The translations under genes and the position numbers were made by a program. Shown here in pieces: positions 6,668 through 14,428 of a stretch of 16,565 nt of DNA (positions are counted from its first letter, which is position 1; each line of letters begins with the position of its first letter). This stretch comes from DATHWB01 sp040902855 (GTDB lineage Bacteria > Actinomycetota > Acidimicrobiia > Spongiisociales > ZC4RG35). Where the stretch lies: the NCBI GenBank assembly GCA_040902855.1, contig JBBDWN010000132.1, positions 1-16,565 of the forward strand, read 5' to 3'. The notes below the pieces were generated by a model. That model saw only the letters and a program-made list of their open reading frames with translations, was not told the DNA's origin and did no database searches.

Positions 6668-7419
6668 GAGTCCTCCTTTCGGCGTCCGCGTAAGTCCAAC
6701 CCCGCCGCATCGAGGATCTCGCCCGGCGCCAACTCGGCGGGGATCGGAACGGCTCTGCCCGGCGAGGCGAGCGGGATCACGGCGATCCGCGCGTCGGTTG
6801 ACCAGGCCAGCCATGTCAGTGTGGCGAAGCCGATCGCCGCGACCACGGACGCCGGAAACGGAATGGCCACCACCGCTGCCGCGACGGCGATCGGCAACCC
6901 GAGTCGAGTCGCCCAGAGCGCAGCCGGTTGCGCCCGCGAATACCAGACGGCGAGTGCGACCGTCCCGCCGGCGAGGATCCAGTCGAAAAGGCCGACGCCA
7001 TCCGGTTGGAGGGCGCCGATGAGCACAGGACCGGCCAGCAGACCCAACGCAAGTGCTGCGGCCTTCTTCGGCGGCGAGTCTGCAGGAGGTCGCTGTCGAA
7101 TCACCGCACGGAGTCCTGTGCCCAGGAGTCCGGCGAGTGCGAGTCCGGCGGCGGCCACCATGACGATCCATACGGGGCCGATCGGATGGACGACCGCCGG
7201 GACCGCGATGACCCCGGCGAGGCCCGCACCCAGCCCCACCGACCAGCGGGCGGCGCCCACCAGGGAGCCGACGATGACGACGGCCGTCAGGAGCAGGTGG
7301 CCGGAGGCGAGCATCACGCCGGCCCCGTCGATCCACACGGCCTCCTCACCGGTGAGGACCACCGCGGCGGAGAGCGACGCGACGAGGAGAGCGAAGGTGG
7401 TGAGTATCGAAGTGAGCAC
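6664..7419 (-). CDS. multi-pass membrane protein of unknown function
   Basis: This 251-residue protein is mostly hydrophobic. I count about seven membrane segments: roughly 5-23, 38-56, 61-77, 81-104, 119-137, 142-160 and 168-205. A more polar C-terminal stretch follows (about 210-251, ending LRGRRKEDS). I see no catalytic motif or recognised transporter signature. The start is GTG at 7419. It is divergent from the Nudix gene across a 37-nt gap that holds a perfect inverted repeat, and it is the first gene of a two-gene unit with 6377-6667. The plus-strand frame covering this area is rich in Arg, Pro, Thr and Ser and looks like a shadow. Confidence 0.72.
   Translation of the reverse strand: MLTSILTTFALLVASLSAAVVLTGEEAVWIDGAGVMLASGHLLLTAVVIVGSLVGAARWSVGLGAGLAGVIAVPAVVHPIGPVWIVMVAAAGLALAGLLGTGLRAVIRQRPPADSPPKKAAALALGLLAGPVLIGALQPDGVGLFDWILAGGTVALAVWYSRAQPAALWATRLGLPIAVAAAVVAIPFPASVVAAIGFATLTWLAWSTDARIAVIPLASPGRAVPIPAELAPGEILDAAGLDLRGRRKEDS
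6672..6677 (-). promoter_or_regulatory. consensus ribosome binding site
   Basis: AGGAGG, within AAAGGAGG on the minus strand, lies 4 nt before the ATG at 6667. It is a full anti-16S match and sits inside the end of the upstream coding region. It fixes the start of the small membrane protein. Confidence 0.7.
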
Positions 7420-7424
7420 GGTAC

Positions 7425-7442
7425 GTTGACCCGAGTGTCAAC
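7425..7442. promoter_or_regulatory. palindromic operator candidate in the divergent promoter region
   Basis: GTTGAC and GTCAAC form a perfect 6-bp inverted repeat with a 6-nt spacer. It sits in the 37-nt gap between the divergent membrane-protein and Nudix genes. The size suits a dimeric repressor. Each arm also holds TTGAC, so the arms may instead be -35 boxes, but no matching -10 boxes stand out. Confidence 0.4.
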
Positions 7443-7456
7443 CGACTTGGACTCCT

Positions 7457-7990
7457 GTGCAAGATGAGTTCTGGCCCGGCGAGTTCCGGTTCTGTCCGAT
7501 GTGCGCCTCGGAACTGGAGGTCGTGACGAGGGGAGGGCGGGCCCGGATGGGGTGTCCTCGCTGTCGCTATGTGCATTTCCGCGACCCTGGGGTCGGAGCG
7601 GCGGTCGTCCTGGAGGACGACGAAGGGCGGGTCTTGCTGGTCAAGCGGGGCCGAGGGGCGACGAAACCGGGATTGTGGTGCGTGCCGTGCGGCTTCGTCG
7701 ACTACGGCGAGGAGATTCGGGAGGCGGCGGCCCGCGAGGTCGCCGAGGAGACGGGACTCGAGGTCGAAGTCGGAGAGCCTGTCTTCGTCGCCTCCAACTT
7801 TCATGATCCAGAGAAGCTGACCGTCGGCATCTGGTTCAACGGTCGGGTCCTGGGCGGTGTCGCCAGGGCAGGCGACGATGCGGTCGAGGTCGGCTGGTTC
7901 CGGCCTGACGATCTACCTGTCCTCGCCTTCGAGACGGATGCCGAGTTGTTCCGCCTCCGCTTCGGGGTCAGTCCCGTCGTCGGAGACTGA
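7457..7990 (+). CDS. zinc-ribbon Nudix hydrolase
   Basis: Nudix enzymes hydrolyse a diphosphate linked to another moiety, often a nucleotide or sugar-nucleotide. The 177-residue protein starts with a zinc ribbon: C13 and C16 (FCPMC), then C33 and C36 (GCPRC). The full Nudix box GX5EX7REUXEEXGU spans residues 79-101, with the metal-binding REVAEE at 93-98. The zinc ribbon recalls NudC-type NADH pyrophosphatases, but the NudC substrate motif after the Nudix box is absent, so the substrate is unknown. The start is GTG at 7457, without a clear ribosome binding site. The last 78 bases overlap the 3' end of the convergent histidine-phosphatase gene. Confidence 0.88.
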   Translation: MQDEFWPGEFRFCPMCASELEVVTRGGRARMGCPRCRYVHFRDPGVGAAVVLEDDEGRVLLVKRGRGATKPGLWCVPCGFVDYGEEIREAAAREVAEETGLEVEVGEPVFVASNFHDPEKLTVGIWFNGRVLGGVARAGDDAVEVGWFRPDDLPVLAFETDAELFRLRFGVSPVVGD

Positions 7991-8602
7991 CGGCGGGAAC
8001 TCGGCTCCCTGCTCCGGGCTCCAGGACGTGAGCTCTTTCCACGGCGTTCCCGGCTTCAGGGTGATCACGGTTCCATGCTGGGGTTTGTCGACGTGCTGGT
8101 TGGCGAGATCCCGTCCAGTGAGCGAGAGGCGTGCCGACTGCACCGGATCTTGGTGCGAGACGATGACCACGTCCCCGTCGTGCCGTTCAGAGATCGCAGC
8201 GAGGATCGTTCGCATCCGGGAGGCGAGCGCGGTGAGCGACTCCGACGCGAACGGCATGTCCAGCGGGTGGGAGAGATAGGCCTCGAGTTGGCCAGGTCGC
8301 TCCGAGGGGAGGTCGTCCCATCCGACGCCTGCCCAGTCATCGGCCATCTTCCATTCGATCAGCTCGGCCTCGATGCGAATCGGCACGCCGAAGTGGGCTG
8401 CGATTGGCTCGGCCGTCGAGATTGCCCGTTCGAGTGGCGAGGACCACACCGCCACGATCGGTGCAGACCGGAGGTAGCGGCTGACGGCCTTCGCTTGGGC
8501 GACCCCCGTCTCGCTGAGCTCGAAGCCGGCCAACGAGGCATACACCACGTGGTCCGGATTCGAGACCTCCCCATGTCTCACCAAATGCACCCGTCCTGCC
8601 AT
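7913..8602 (-). CDS. histidine phosphatase family protein (phosphoglycerate mutase-like)
   Basis: This 229-residue protein has the RHG signature R9-H10-G11 in LVRHGEVSNPD, where H10 would be phosphorylated. R59 in SSPLERAISTA and H150 in VIVSHQDPV complete the family core. Members range from cofactor-dependent phosphoglycerate mutases to phosphatases on small molecules or proteins. The small size and sequence here suggest a phosphatase rather than glycolytic GpmA, but the substrate is not readable. The acidic C-terminal tail after about residue 200 is encoded opposite the end of the Nudix gene. The ATG at 8602 begins MAGRVHLVRHG, a normal N-terminus, with only a poor ribosome binding site. 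It is divergent from dinB. Confidence 0.88.
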   Translation of the reverse strand: MAGRVHLVRHGEVSNPDHVVYASLAGFELSETGVAQAKAVSRYLRSAPIVAVWSSPLERAISTAEPIAAHFGVPIRIEAELIEWKMADDWAGVGWDDLPSERPGQLEAYLSHPLDMPFASESLTALASRMRTILAAISERHDGDVVIVSHQDPVQSARLSLTGRDLANQHVDKPQHGTVITLKPGTPWKELTSWSPEQGAEFPPSVSDDGTDPEAEAEQLGIRLEGEDR

Positions 8603-8639
8603 CCCCGCTTTCTAGCGAGGCAGCGAGGCTTTTGGTACG

Positions 8640-8651
8640 CGTAGCGCTACG
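8640..8651. repeat. 12-bp perfect palindrome upstream of dinB
   Basis: CGTAGCGCTACG is a perfect 12-bp palindrome without spacer. It lies between the divergent histidine-phosphatase and dinB genes, 46 nt before the preferred dinB start, so an operator role is possible. It does not match the actinobacterial LexA box pattern CGAAC-N4-GTTCG. Confidence 0.4.
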
Positions 8652-8683
8652 TTCTTGAAGCGCTGGTTCGCTAAAAAGCCCGG

Positions 8684-8689
8684 TAGCGT
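8684..8689 (+). promoter_or_regulatory. -10 box of dinB
   Basis: TAGCGT fits TANNNT and ends exactly 7 nt before the GTG at 8697, the geometry of a leaderless actinobacterial gene. It lies in the loop of a short inverted repeat, GCCCG (8678-8682) and CGGGC (8690-8694). This supports the GTG rather than the upstream in-frame TTG at 8655 as the start. Confidence 0.45.
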
Positions 8690-8696
8690 CGGGCGG

Positions 8697-9866
8697 GTGT
8701 GGGCTGAGCGGATTCTGCATGTCGACATGGATGCTTTCTTCGTGGCCGTCGAGCGACTGCGGGAGCCGTCACTCGTCGGCCGCCCGGTCGTGGTCGGCGG
8801 TGCCGGACCGAGAAGCGTGGTTGCCGCCGCCTCCTACGAGGTACGGCGCTACGGGATCCACTCGGCGATGCCGATGTCGCGAGCCCGTTCGCTCTGCCGG
8901 GATCTGGTGATCGTTCCCCCGGACCATGCCGAATACCGGCGAATCTCCGAACAGGTCTTCGAGATCTTCCGCTCGTTCACGCCGCTCGTGGAAGGCCTCT
9001 CCATCGACGAGGCGTTCCTCGACATCGGCGGGCTCCGCCGCCACTTCGACGGACCCGTCGCAGTCGGAGAGGCCGTGCGGACCGCGATCGCCGGTCAGGT
9101 CGGCATCACCGCCTCGGTCGGCGTCGCATCGACCAAGTTCCTCGCCAAACTCGCCTCCGAGGCGGCCAAGCCTGACGGGCTGCGGCACATCGAGAGCGCC
9201 GAGCAGCTGGGGTTCCTCGACTCGCTTCCCATCGAGGCGCTGTGGGGCGTCGGCCAGGCCACCCGGGCGGCGCTCGAAGTCCTCGGAGTCGAAAGCGTGG
9301 CCGAGCTTCGCACGGTGCCGATGAGGGCACTGGAACGGGCAGTGGGTTCGGCGGTCGCTGCTCACCTCGTCGAACTCGCCCATGGTCGGGATCCGCGCGC
9401 TGTCCAACCCGACAGGGAGGTCAAGTCGGTGTCGGTCGAGGAGACCTACGACACCGACATCAGAGACGACGCCCGTCTGCGGGTCGAACTGAGACGCTTG
9501 GCCGATCGGCTCGGGTGGCGGCTGCGCAGCGCCGGCTTGGCGGGGCGCACGGTGACGCTGAAGGTGAGGACTTCGGAATTCAAGACCGTCACCCGCTCGG
9601 TGACCGGCCCGCAACCCACCAACAGTGATCGGGACCTGTTCGTGACCGCCTGTGAACTTCTGGAGACCGCCGACCGCGACGGCCGTCCGGTGCGTCTGCT
9701 CGGGATCGGGGTGAGCCAGCTGTCCGAAACCGACGGAGCGACACAGCTGGCGACGACGAGTGATACGCGGTGGGCCGAGGTCGACGCCGCAGTCGATGCC
9801 ATTCGGCGCCGTTTCGGCCCCGAGGCGGTTGGTCCGGCGTCGGCGTCGAACGATCAGGCAGATTGA
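8697..9866 (+). CDS. dinB: DNA polymerase IV (Y family)
   Basis: DinB is an error-prone polymerase that copies past damaged bases. With the GTG start the protein has 389 residues. ILHVDMDAFFVAVE (6-19) gives the metal ligand D10 and the likely steric gate F15. SIDEAFLDI (102-110) gives D104 and E105. The SVGVASTKFLAKLASEAAKP stretch and the helix-hairpin-helix thumb (LWGVGQATRAALEVLGV) are typical, followed by a little-finger domain. Upstream in-frame codons back to TTG 8655 add residues not typical of the family. The C-terminal QLAT segment, where a clamp-binding QLxLF motif would be expected, looks degenerate. No LexA box is visible, so SOS control is not supported by the sequence. Confidence 0.93.
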   Translation: MWAERILHVDMDAFFVAVERLREPSLVGRPVVVGGAGPRSVVAAASYEVRRYGIHSAMPMSRARSLCRDLVIVPPDHAEYRRISEQVFEIFRSFTPLVEGLSIDEAFLDIGGLRRHFDGPVAVGEAVRTAIAGQVGITASVGVASTKFLAKLASEAAKPDGLRHIESAEQLGFLDSLPIEALWGVGQATRAALEVLGVESVAELRTVPMRALERAVGSAVAAHLVELAHGRDPRAVQPDREVKSVSVEETYDTDIRDDARLRVELRRLADRLGWRLRSAGLAGRTVTLKVRTSEFKTVTRSVTGPQPTNSDRDLFVTACELLETADRDGRPVRLLGIGVSQLSETDGATQLATTSDTRWAEVDAAVDAIRRRFGPEAVGPASASNDQAD

Positions 9867-9909
9867 GCTGCGGCTGCATTCGCCATGTCCGTTGAATCAT
9901 GTACGAACG

Positions 9910-9915
9910 TATAAT
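9910..9915 (+). promoter_or_regulatory. consensus -10 box before the DUF3040 gene
   Basis: TATAAT is a perfect -10 hexamer in a GC-rich background. It would start a transcript near 9922, upstream of the ATG at 9953. TTGAAT (9892-9897) lies only 12 nt before it, too close for a normal -35 box. Confidence 0.5.
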
Positions 9916-9952
9916 GAATGACCCTGGACCGAGTGGAGCGATCGACCCGAAC

Positions 9953-10288
9953 ATGCCACTTGACGATCACGAACAGCGCATCCTCGACGAGATAGAACGC
10001 CAGTTCTACGAGGAGGACCCAGACCTGGCTCTGGCCGTCCGGAACATCGACCGGTCCGGTCGCTTCGGGGTGAGGTACCCGCTCGTCGGTCTGGTCGTCG
10101 GCATGGTGCTCGTGCTCGCCACATTCACTACATCCACTCCTCTCGCCCTCCTTGGTTTCGTCCTCATGGTCGCTTCCGCGACGGCGCTCGCCTACGGAAT
10201 TCGGAATCGAATCCAGGCCGGTGCGCGGTCTGTTGTCCATCCCGACGCGTCATCTTCGAATTGGTACCGCCGCTTTCGTCGCGGCTGA
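9953..10288 (+). CDS. DUF3040 family membrane protein
   Basis: The N-terminus MPLDDHEQRILDEIERQFYEEDP matches the DUF3040 pattern (MPLSEHEQR.L..+E...Y.EDP), a family of small actinobacterial membrane proteins of unknown role. The 111-residue protein has an amphipathic cytosolic start, two membrane helices (about 42-58 and 63-82) and a basic tail ending WYRRFRRG. In-frame ATGs at 9899 and 9914 are less likely starts because the TATAAT box overlaps them. GGAG at 9935-9938 is a usable though rather distant ribosome binding site for 9953. It lies between dinB and a MerR-type regulator on the same strand. Confidence 0.82.
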   Translation: MPLDDHEQRILDEIERQFYEEDPDLALAVRNIDRSGRFGVRYPLVGLVVGMVLVLATFTTSTPLALLGFVLMVASATALAYGIRNRIQAGARSVVHPDASSSNWYRRFRRG

Positions 10289-10355
10289 CGCGCCACCGCT
10301 AGTGTGACGCCCCCTTGGGGTCGCGGCGCCGGACGTCCGACTCTCGAAGGGCCAC

Positions 10356-10360
10356 AGGAG
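10356..10360 (+). promoter_or_regulatory. ribosome binding site deciding the MerR start
   Basis: AGGAG lies 5 nt before TTG at 10366, ideal spacing. It argues against the in-frame TTG at 10315 as start. A TANNNT box (TAGTGT, 10300-10305) would place the transcript start near 10312. Confidence 0.5.
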
Positions 10361-10365
10361 AAGGT

Positions 10366-10923
10366 TTGATCGGTTGCGCGTGCAGTGCACCCGCCGATCC
10401 CGAGGCAAGGATTGAGAGGGTTCGGTTGCGAGAAGGATTCACCGCCCAGCAGGCACAGTCACTCACCGGGTGCACACATCATCAGCTCCGGTATTGGGAC
10501 AGGGTGGGCCTGGTCTCACCCACCATCCAGAACACAGGCGGCCGCCCCGGCGTTCGACGTCTCTACTCCTTCCGGGACCTCGTTGCGCTCCGCGTGGTTC
10601 GGAGCCTTCTCGACAACGGCATGTCGCTTCAGCGGGTACGGCGAGCATGGGACTATCTGCGCCGCAACGCCGACATGGACAGTCACCTCGCCGAGGTGAA
10701 ACTCGTCACCGACGGTCAGACCATCTTCCGTATTGCCCGTGACGACGGACAGCTCATGGACGCTCTGCGGGAAGGTCAGTTGGCGTTCTTCGTCGCCATC
10801 GACGAGATCACCCGCACCGTGGAAGAAGACGTCAGCCGGTTCGAGTTGGACCGCAGCGAGTTCCTCAACATGCTGCGCCGTGTCGAAGACGACGTCGCAG
10901 AAGAGATGACTGCGGAGGGCTGA
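10366..10923 (+). CDS. MerR-type transcriptional regulator
   Basis: This 185-residue protein has a MerR-like winged helix: FTAQQAQSLTGCTHHQLRYWDRVGLVSP (25-52) forms the helix-turn-helix and RRLYSFRDLVALRVVRSLLDNGMSLQRVRRA (64-94) the wing and following helices. The C-terminal part (about 107-150, EVKLVTDGQTIFRIARDDGQLMD) lacks the cysteines of metal sensors. It resembles the short beta-rich domain found in actinobacterial MerR proteins with a DUF433-like tail, a resemblance I infer by eye. An acidic helical end follows. The N-terminus before the HTH includes C4 and C6, of unknown meaning. The start TTG is chosen on its ribosome binding site. Target genes are unknown; the neighbours are DUF3040 upstream and the convergent transglutaminase gene downstream. 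Confidence 0.82.
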   Translation: MIGCACSAPADPEARIERVRLREGFTAQQAQSLTGCTHHQLRYWDRVGLVSPTIQNTGGRPGVRRLYSFRDLVALRVVRSLLDNGMSLQRVRRAWDYLRRNADMDSHLAEVKLVTDGQTIFRIARDDGQLMDALREGQLAFFVAIDEITRTVEEDVSRFELDRSEFLNMLRRVEDDVAEEMTAEG

Positions 10924-10938
10924 GAGTTCGCGACTCTC
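10922..10938. terminator. short hairpin between convergent genes
   Basis: GAGAGT (10922-10927) pairs with ACTCTC (10933-10938) around a 5-nt loop. It begins within the MerR stop codon and lies 9 nt from the stop of the convergent transglutaminase gene. The position suits a shared two-way terminator, but the stem is short and has no U-tract. Confidence 0.4.
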
Positions 10939-10947
10939 TACCGGCGG

Positions 10948-13269
10948 TCACCGTCGGCGGATTGACCTCAACCCGACTGCCGCCACCGTGCGCTCCCATC
11001 GTCCGTAGCGGCGGGTGATCCGACCGTCTGCCTTGTCGAATGCCGCTCTTCCGTCGCCGCGCGGTTTCCCCCCGTACGCCGACGCGGTGTACAGGGTCGC
11101 CAGGGGGACGAGATCTTCGTGCAGGCCCCCGGCGATCTCGATTGCGGTCGCCGAGACGGGGATGTCGCCTTCGAGATCGCGCAGGCGGTCGACGATCTCG
11201 TCCCACGCCGCGTCGATGTTGCCAGTCATGATGGCGGCGAGCCGTCGCTTCCGTCGCACCCACTTGTACCCGGGGATGCTGGCGAACGTCAGTGCGAGCA
11301 CGCTGACCGCCCACACCCACAGTGGGGTCTCGAAGTCCGACTGTGACGTCAGGTCGGGGGTGGCGTCGCCGGTGAGAGTGTCGATCTCCGGCCCGAGGTC
11401 GGGACGCTCGCCTGATGCGATCGCAGACCCGGTGCTGTCGATCTCGGCGGGCGCAGGCACATATTCCCGGAGGTCGAAACCGACCTCGGCCAGCAGGGGC
11501 ACGTTGGCCCCGTCGGATCGCGGCGTGGGATCGAATCGGACCCAACCCTGGCCGTTCATCCACAACTCCACCCAGGCGTGGGCGTTGCGCTCGCGAACGA
11601 CGATGACGTCGGAGCCGTCTGCCTGGGTTTGAACGTCGCCGGGCGTGAATCCGAGCACCACCCGACTGGGGATGCCGAGAGTCCGGGCCATCACCGCCAT
11701 GGCGGTGGCGAACTGCTCGCAATAGCCGGTGCGGTAGTTGTTCGAGTCGGCGTCGAGTAGCCATTCGGCGAGATCGAGCGACGAGTGCCCGGTGTCGACG
11801 TCGGTGTTGTAGGTGAACGTGCCTCGATCGCTCAGCCAGGCCTCGAGGATGAGCGCCCGCTCGAAGACCGTAGTGCCTTCCTCGGTCACGGTACGGGCCA
11901 GGTTTCTCACCTCGACCGGCGTGTCCTCGGGCAGGCTGAGGTATTCGGAGATGTCCTCGGGTCGGTCGAGGAATTGCGGGCTGCGGGCGGCTCCGGCGAA
12001 GACTCCGGCTTCGGCGGCCTCGGCGAAGATCGGCGACAGGATGCCTCCTGTGGATGCGAGATAGTTGATGTCGGGCACCGGTACGTTGGCCTCGATCTCG
12101 TATTCCCAGCCCGGGCTGGTGCGGAGGTCGATACCGAGCGACCCGTCTTCCCGCACTCGGAACCCTTCACGGATGAGGTCCTCGTCGCTGCGCAGAACGT
12201 ATGGCGAGTAGAGGCTGGGGAGGACGGACTCGCGCAGGCTGGCGACCTGGATTCGGGCTGCGACCGGCACTGTCGGTCCTTGGAATGCCAGGTCTTCGCG
12301 CTCCCACCGGGTGGCACCCTGCTTGGCCCACGACTGTGAACCAGGGATCCAATTCTCGCCGTCGTAGGAGTCGAGGGTGATCAGGTTCCAATACAGGTCG
12401 CGGTTCGGGGGAGCCGAATCCGAAACAGTGGCGTAGAAGAGCGGTTCGTCGGAGAGAGACACGAGCGTCTGCTGCATTCCGACGAACAGGTTGAACGACG
12501 ATCCTCCGTACAACCCGGATCCGATCCCGGTCTGGGTCCGCCATTGGAGGGTTCCTGCTTCGGGAACGGTGGCGGCGAAGGTACTGGCGGCGACGACCGC
12601 ACCGACCGCTCCGACCCCGGCGACGGTCATTGTCGCGGCCAATGACACACGCGGGATGAGCATTCCGGTTCTCGACCGCAGCCTTCCGGCCGCCGGGTCG
12701 CCCGGGTTGGCCATCGCGACGATTGCGAGGCCGCCGACGAGAGCGAAGGCGGCGAGCCATCCCAGCCCGGGCGAGCGGCGGTCGAGGGTGGCCAGTTGGA
12801 GGTAGAAGGCAAGTGCGGGCACGGTTGCAAGCGACGGCCGCTGGGAGGACACGCCGATGGCCCCGAGCGCGCCCAGCGCCCAGTAGACGATGGCGAGGAC
12901 GGCGACCAGGCCCGCGACCGGCAGCACGGGTGCGGCACCGAATCGGATGATCTCGCCCGCGAACGCCATCTCAGTCTGGAAAATCTCGACGGTGGCAGAC
13001 GTCGGGATGACTCCGGCCAGCAATGAAGCGGGGGAAGTGATCCGAAGCACCGCGATTGCAAGGCCGATCGCGTTGATCGCGAGCACGATCGGCGTTGACA
13101 GGCGATATGAGCGGGCCACCCAGGTGAAGGCCGCGCCGAGGGCGACGGCGGCCAGCAGCACGATCTGCCATGCCGGACCTTCTGTTTGAGGCTGGAGGAG
13201 CCGTCCGAGCCTGGCGAGGCTGAGGACGACGGCGCCGAGTCCGATCAACCAGATGAGACGTTGGACCAT
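10948..13269 (-). CDS. membrane transglutaminase-like protein (TgpA type)
   Basis: This 773-residue protein begins with a block of membrane helices (about residues 3-230), followed by a large outside region that ends in a transglutaminase-like domain. The triad is intact: C517 in TGYCEQFATAMAVMAR, H564 in ERNAHAWVELWM and D580 in RFDPTPR. One more membrane helix (about 650-666) leads to a basic cytosolic tail of about 105 residues. The layout matches TgpA/DUF3488 proteins, in which the papain-like fold may act as protease or cross-linker; the reaction is not established. GGGGAG is well placed before the ATG at 13269. It overlaps the end of the DUF58 gene by 25 bases, closing the MoxR-DUF58-transglutaminase operon. 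The open frame continues upstream to 13806, but only as an overlap with DUF58. Confidence 0.92.
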   Translation of the reverse strand: MVQRLIWLIGLGAVVLSLARLGRLLQPQTEGPAWQIVLLAAVALGAAFTWVARSYRLSTPIVLAINAIGLAIAVLRITSPASLLAGVIPTSATVEIFQTEMAFAGEIIRFGAAPVLPVAGLVAVLAIVYWALGALGAIGVSSQRPSLATVPALAFYLQLATLDRRSPGLGWLAAFALVGGLAIVAMANPGDPAAGRLRSRTGMLIPRVSLAATMTVAGVGAVGAVVAASTFAATVPEAGTLQWRTQTGIGSGLYGGSSFNLFVGMQQTLVSLSDEPLFYATVSDSAPPNRDLYWNLITLDSYDGENWIPGSQSWAKQGATRWEREDLAFQGPTVPVAARIQVASLRESVLPSLYSPYVLRSDEDLIREGFRVREDGSLGIDLRTSPGWEYEIEANVPVPDINYLASTGGILSPIFAEAAEAGVFAGAARSPQFLDRPEDISEYLSLPEDTPVEVRNLARTVTEEGTTVFERALILEAWLSDRGTFTYNTDVDTGHSSLDLAEWLLDADSNNYRTGYCEQFATAMAVMARTLGIPSRVVLGFTPGDVQTQADGSDVIVVRERNAHAWVELWMNGQGWVRFDPTPRSDGANVPLLAEVGFDLREYVPAPAEIDSTGSAIASGERPDLGPEIDTLTGDATPDLTSQSDFETPLWVWAVSVLALTFASIPGYKWVRRKRRLAAIMTGNIDAAWDEIVDRLRDLEGDIPVSATAIEIAGGLHEDLVPLATLYTASAYGGKPRGDGRAAFDKADGRITRRYGRWERTVAAVGLRSIRRR

Positions 13270-14426
13270 GTTCCTCTCCCCATCACCTTTGCCCACGCCG
13301 TCGCCCACGATTCGCTCGGAGTCACGTTCACCGTGATTGCACCCGCCCTCTGAAAAGCCATCTCTCCGCTGGTTGTCGTTTCGCTCGCCGACAGCACGAC
13401 GGTCGTCCGGTACTCGCGCGACATGAGGCGTTGGGCTTCCAGCAGGTCTGAGTCGGGCACGCCGGTGACGAGAACGAGCGCTCCTCCCCGGCCGACGGAC
13501 CTGAGTCGGGCGGCCACGACCCGAATGTCGAGCCGCCTTTCCCTTTCGACGATGGCGAGCTTTTCCATCACCGCTCCGTACTGGCTGATCGGTGTGGCGG
13601 AGACTCCCCCCGCCCACAGGTCGGCGTCGAATCCGTCCCGGGCGAGGTGCCGAACCATCGAGGCCGTCCCTCGAACGGCTTTTTCGAAACACTCTTCGGA
13701 CTCGTAGGCCTGGTGCCGCAGGTCGAGGATGACGAGCGCCCTGCTCTGCCACGGTGTTTCGAGCTGGCGGATCATCAACTCGTCCCGTTTCGCAGACGAC
13801 GGCCAATGCACCCGACGCAGGTCGTCGCCGTAGTTGTATTCGCGCAGGGTGTAGAAGTCCTCGCCACCTCGCCGGGAGAATTCCGGCCGGGAGGCCTGCA
13901 TGGCCGGATCGCGGCCGCGTGTCATCGGGAAGCCGACGAGGTCTTCGACTTCCGGATAGACGATCAGGCGGTCGATCCCCGGGATCACCGAGGTGACCTT
14001 GGCGAGCCGTAGAGGGTCGGTGACGGTGGCAGTGACCGGTCCGACGGGGTAGACACCCCTGGGTCGGCAGAGAATCTGGTATTCGGCGTCTCCGGCCGTT
14101 CCCGGACGGATGGTGCCTGCTTCGAACACCGCCCGGCCGAGGGAGCCGACCTCGTCGACGAACGCGAGATTCGTCAGCGTGTGCCGACCGTGGTTGGTGA
14201 TCACGGCATCGACGACGGCCCGGTCGCCCTCATGGACGAGGTTGGGGGAGAGGCGACGCACAACTCCGACGGAGGGACGGGAGAGCCGGGTGATGGCGAC
14301 GGCTGCTGCGAGGGCGACGGCGACCACGACGGCCGCCGCCAGAAGTTCGATCTCGCCGAGCGCGATCCAGAGGGCGATGAGTGCTGCGGTGACCCCGAGG
14401 CTTGCCCAGCCGCGGTCAGTGAGCAC
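13245..14426 (-). CDS. DUF58 domain protein
   Basis: The protein has 393 residues. Two membrane helices near the N-terminus (about 8-47) precede a beta-rich region. The DUF58 signature follows: REYNYGDDLRRVHWPSSAKR (195-214), then ELMIRQLE. A vWA-like fold follows, with VILDLR (232-237), where D235 stands at the usual metal site but the DxSxS motif is not intact. DUF58 proteins are partners of MoxR ATPases and are thought to help assemble or mature envelope complexes; the exact role is not known. The GTG start at 14426 lies two bases after the MoxR stop. The 3' end overlaps the transglutaminase start, so the three genes are probably co-translated. Confidence 0.93.
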   Translation of the reverse strand: MLTDRGWASLGVTAALIALWIALGEIELLAAAVVVAVALAAAVAITRLSRPSVGVVRRLSPNLVHEGDRAVVDAVITNHGRHTLTNLAFVDEVGSLGRAVFEAGTIRPGTAGDAEYQILCRPRGVYPVGPVTATVTDPLRLAKVTSVIPGIDRLIVYPEVEDLVGFPMTRGRDPAMQASRPEFSRRGGEDFYTLREYNYGDDLRRVHWPSSAKRDELMIRQLETPWQSRALVILDLRHQAYESEECFEKAVRGTASMVRHLARDGFDADLWAGGVSATPISQYGAVMEKLAIVERERRLDIRVVAARLRSVGRGGALVLVTGVPDSDLLEAQRLMSREYRTTVVLSASETTTSGEMAFQRAGAITVNVTPSESWATAWAKVMGRGTWSNVSSG

Positions 14427-14428
14427 GG

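Noticed and set aside
6260..7429. A 389-codon plus-strand open frame opposite the membrane-protein genes
   Set aside because: Its translation is rich in Arg, Pro, Thr, Ser and Ala with no domain, while the minus strand gives two clean membrane proteins with a consensus ribosome binding site and an ATGA overlap.
8075..8644. Plus-strand frame opposite the histidine-phosphatase gene
   Set aside because: The minus strand carries the RHG motif and the complete family core; the plus frame has no recognisable domain.
8651..8670. LexA/SOS box upstream of dinB
   Set aside because: GTTC elements are present, but their spacing and orientation do not form CGAAC-N4-GTTCG.
13270..13806. Upstream extension of the transglutaminase frame to give a 952-residue protein
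   Set aside because: The extra part lies wholly within the DUF58 gene, is Arg/Gly-rich, and precedes a well-placed ribosome binding site and ATG at 13269.
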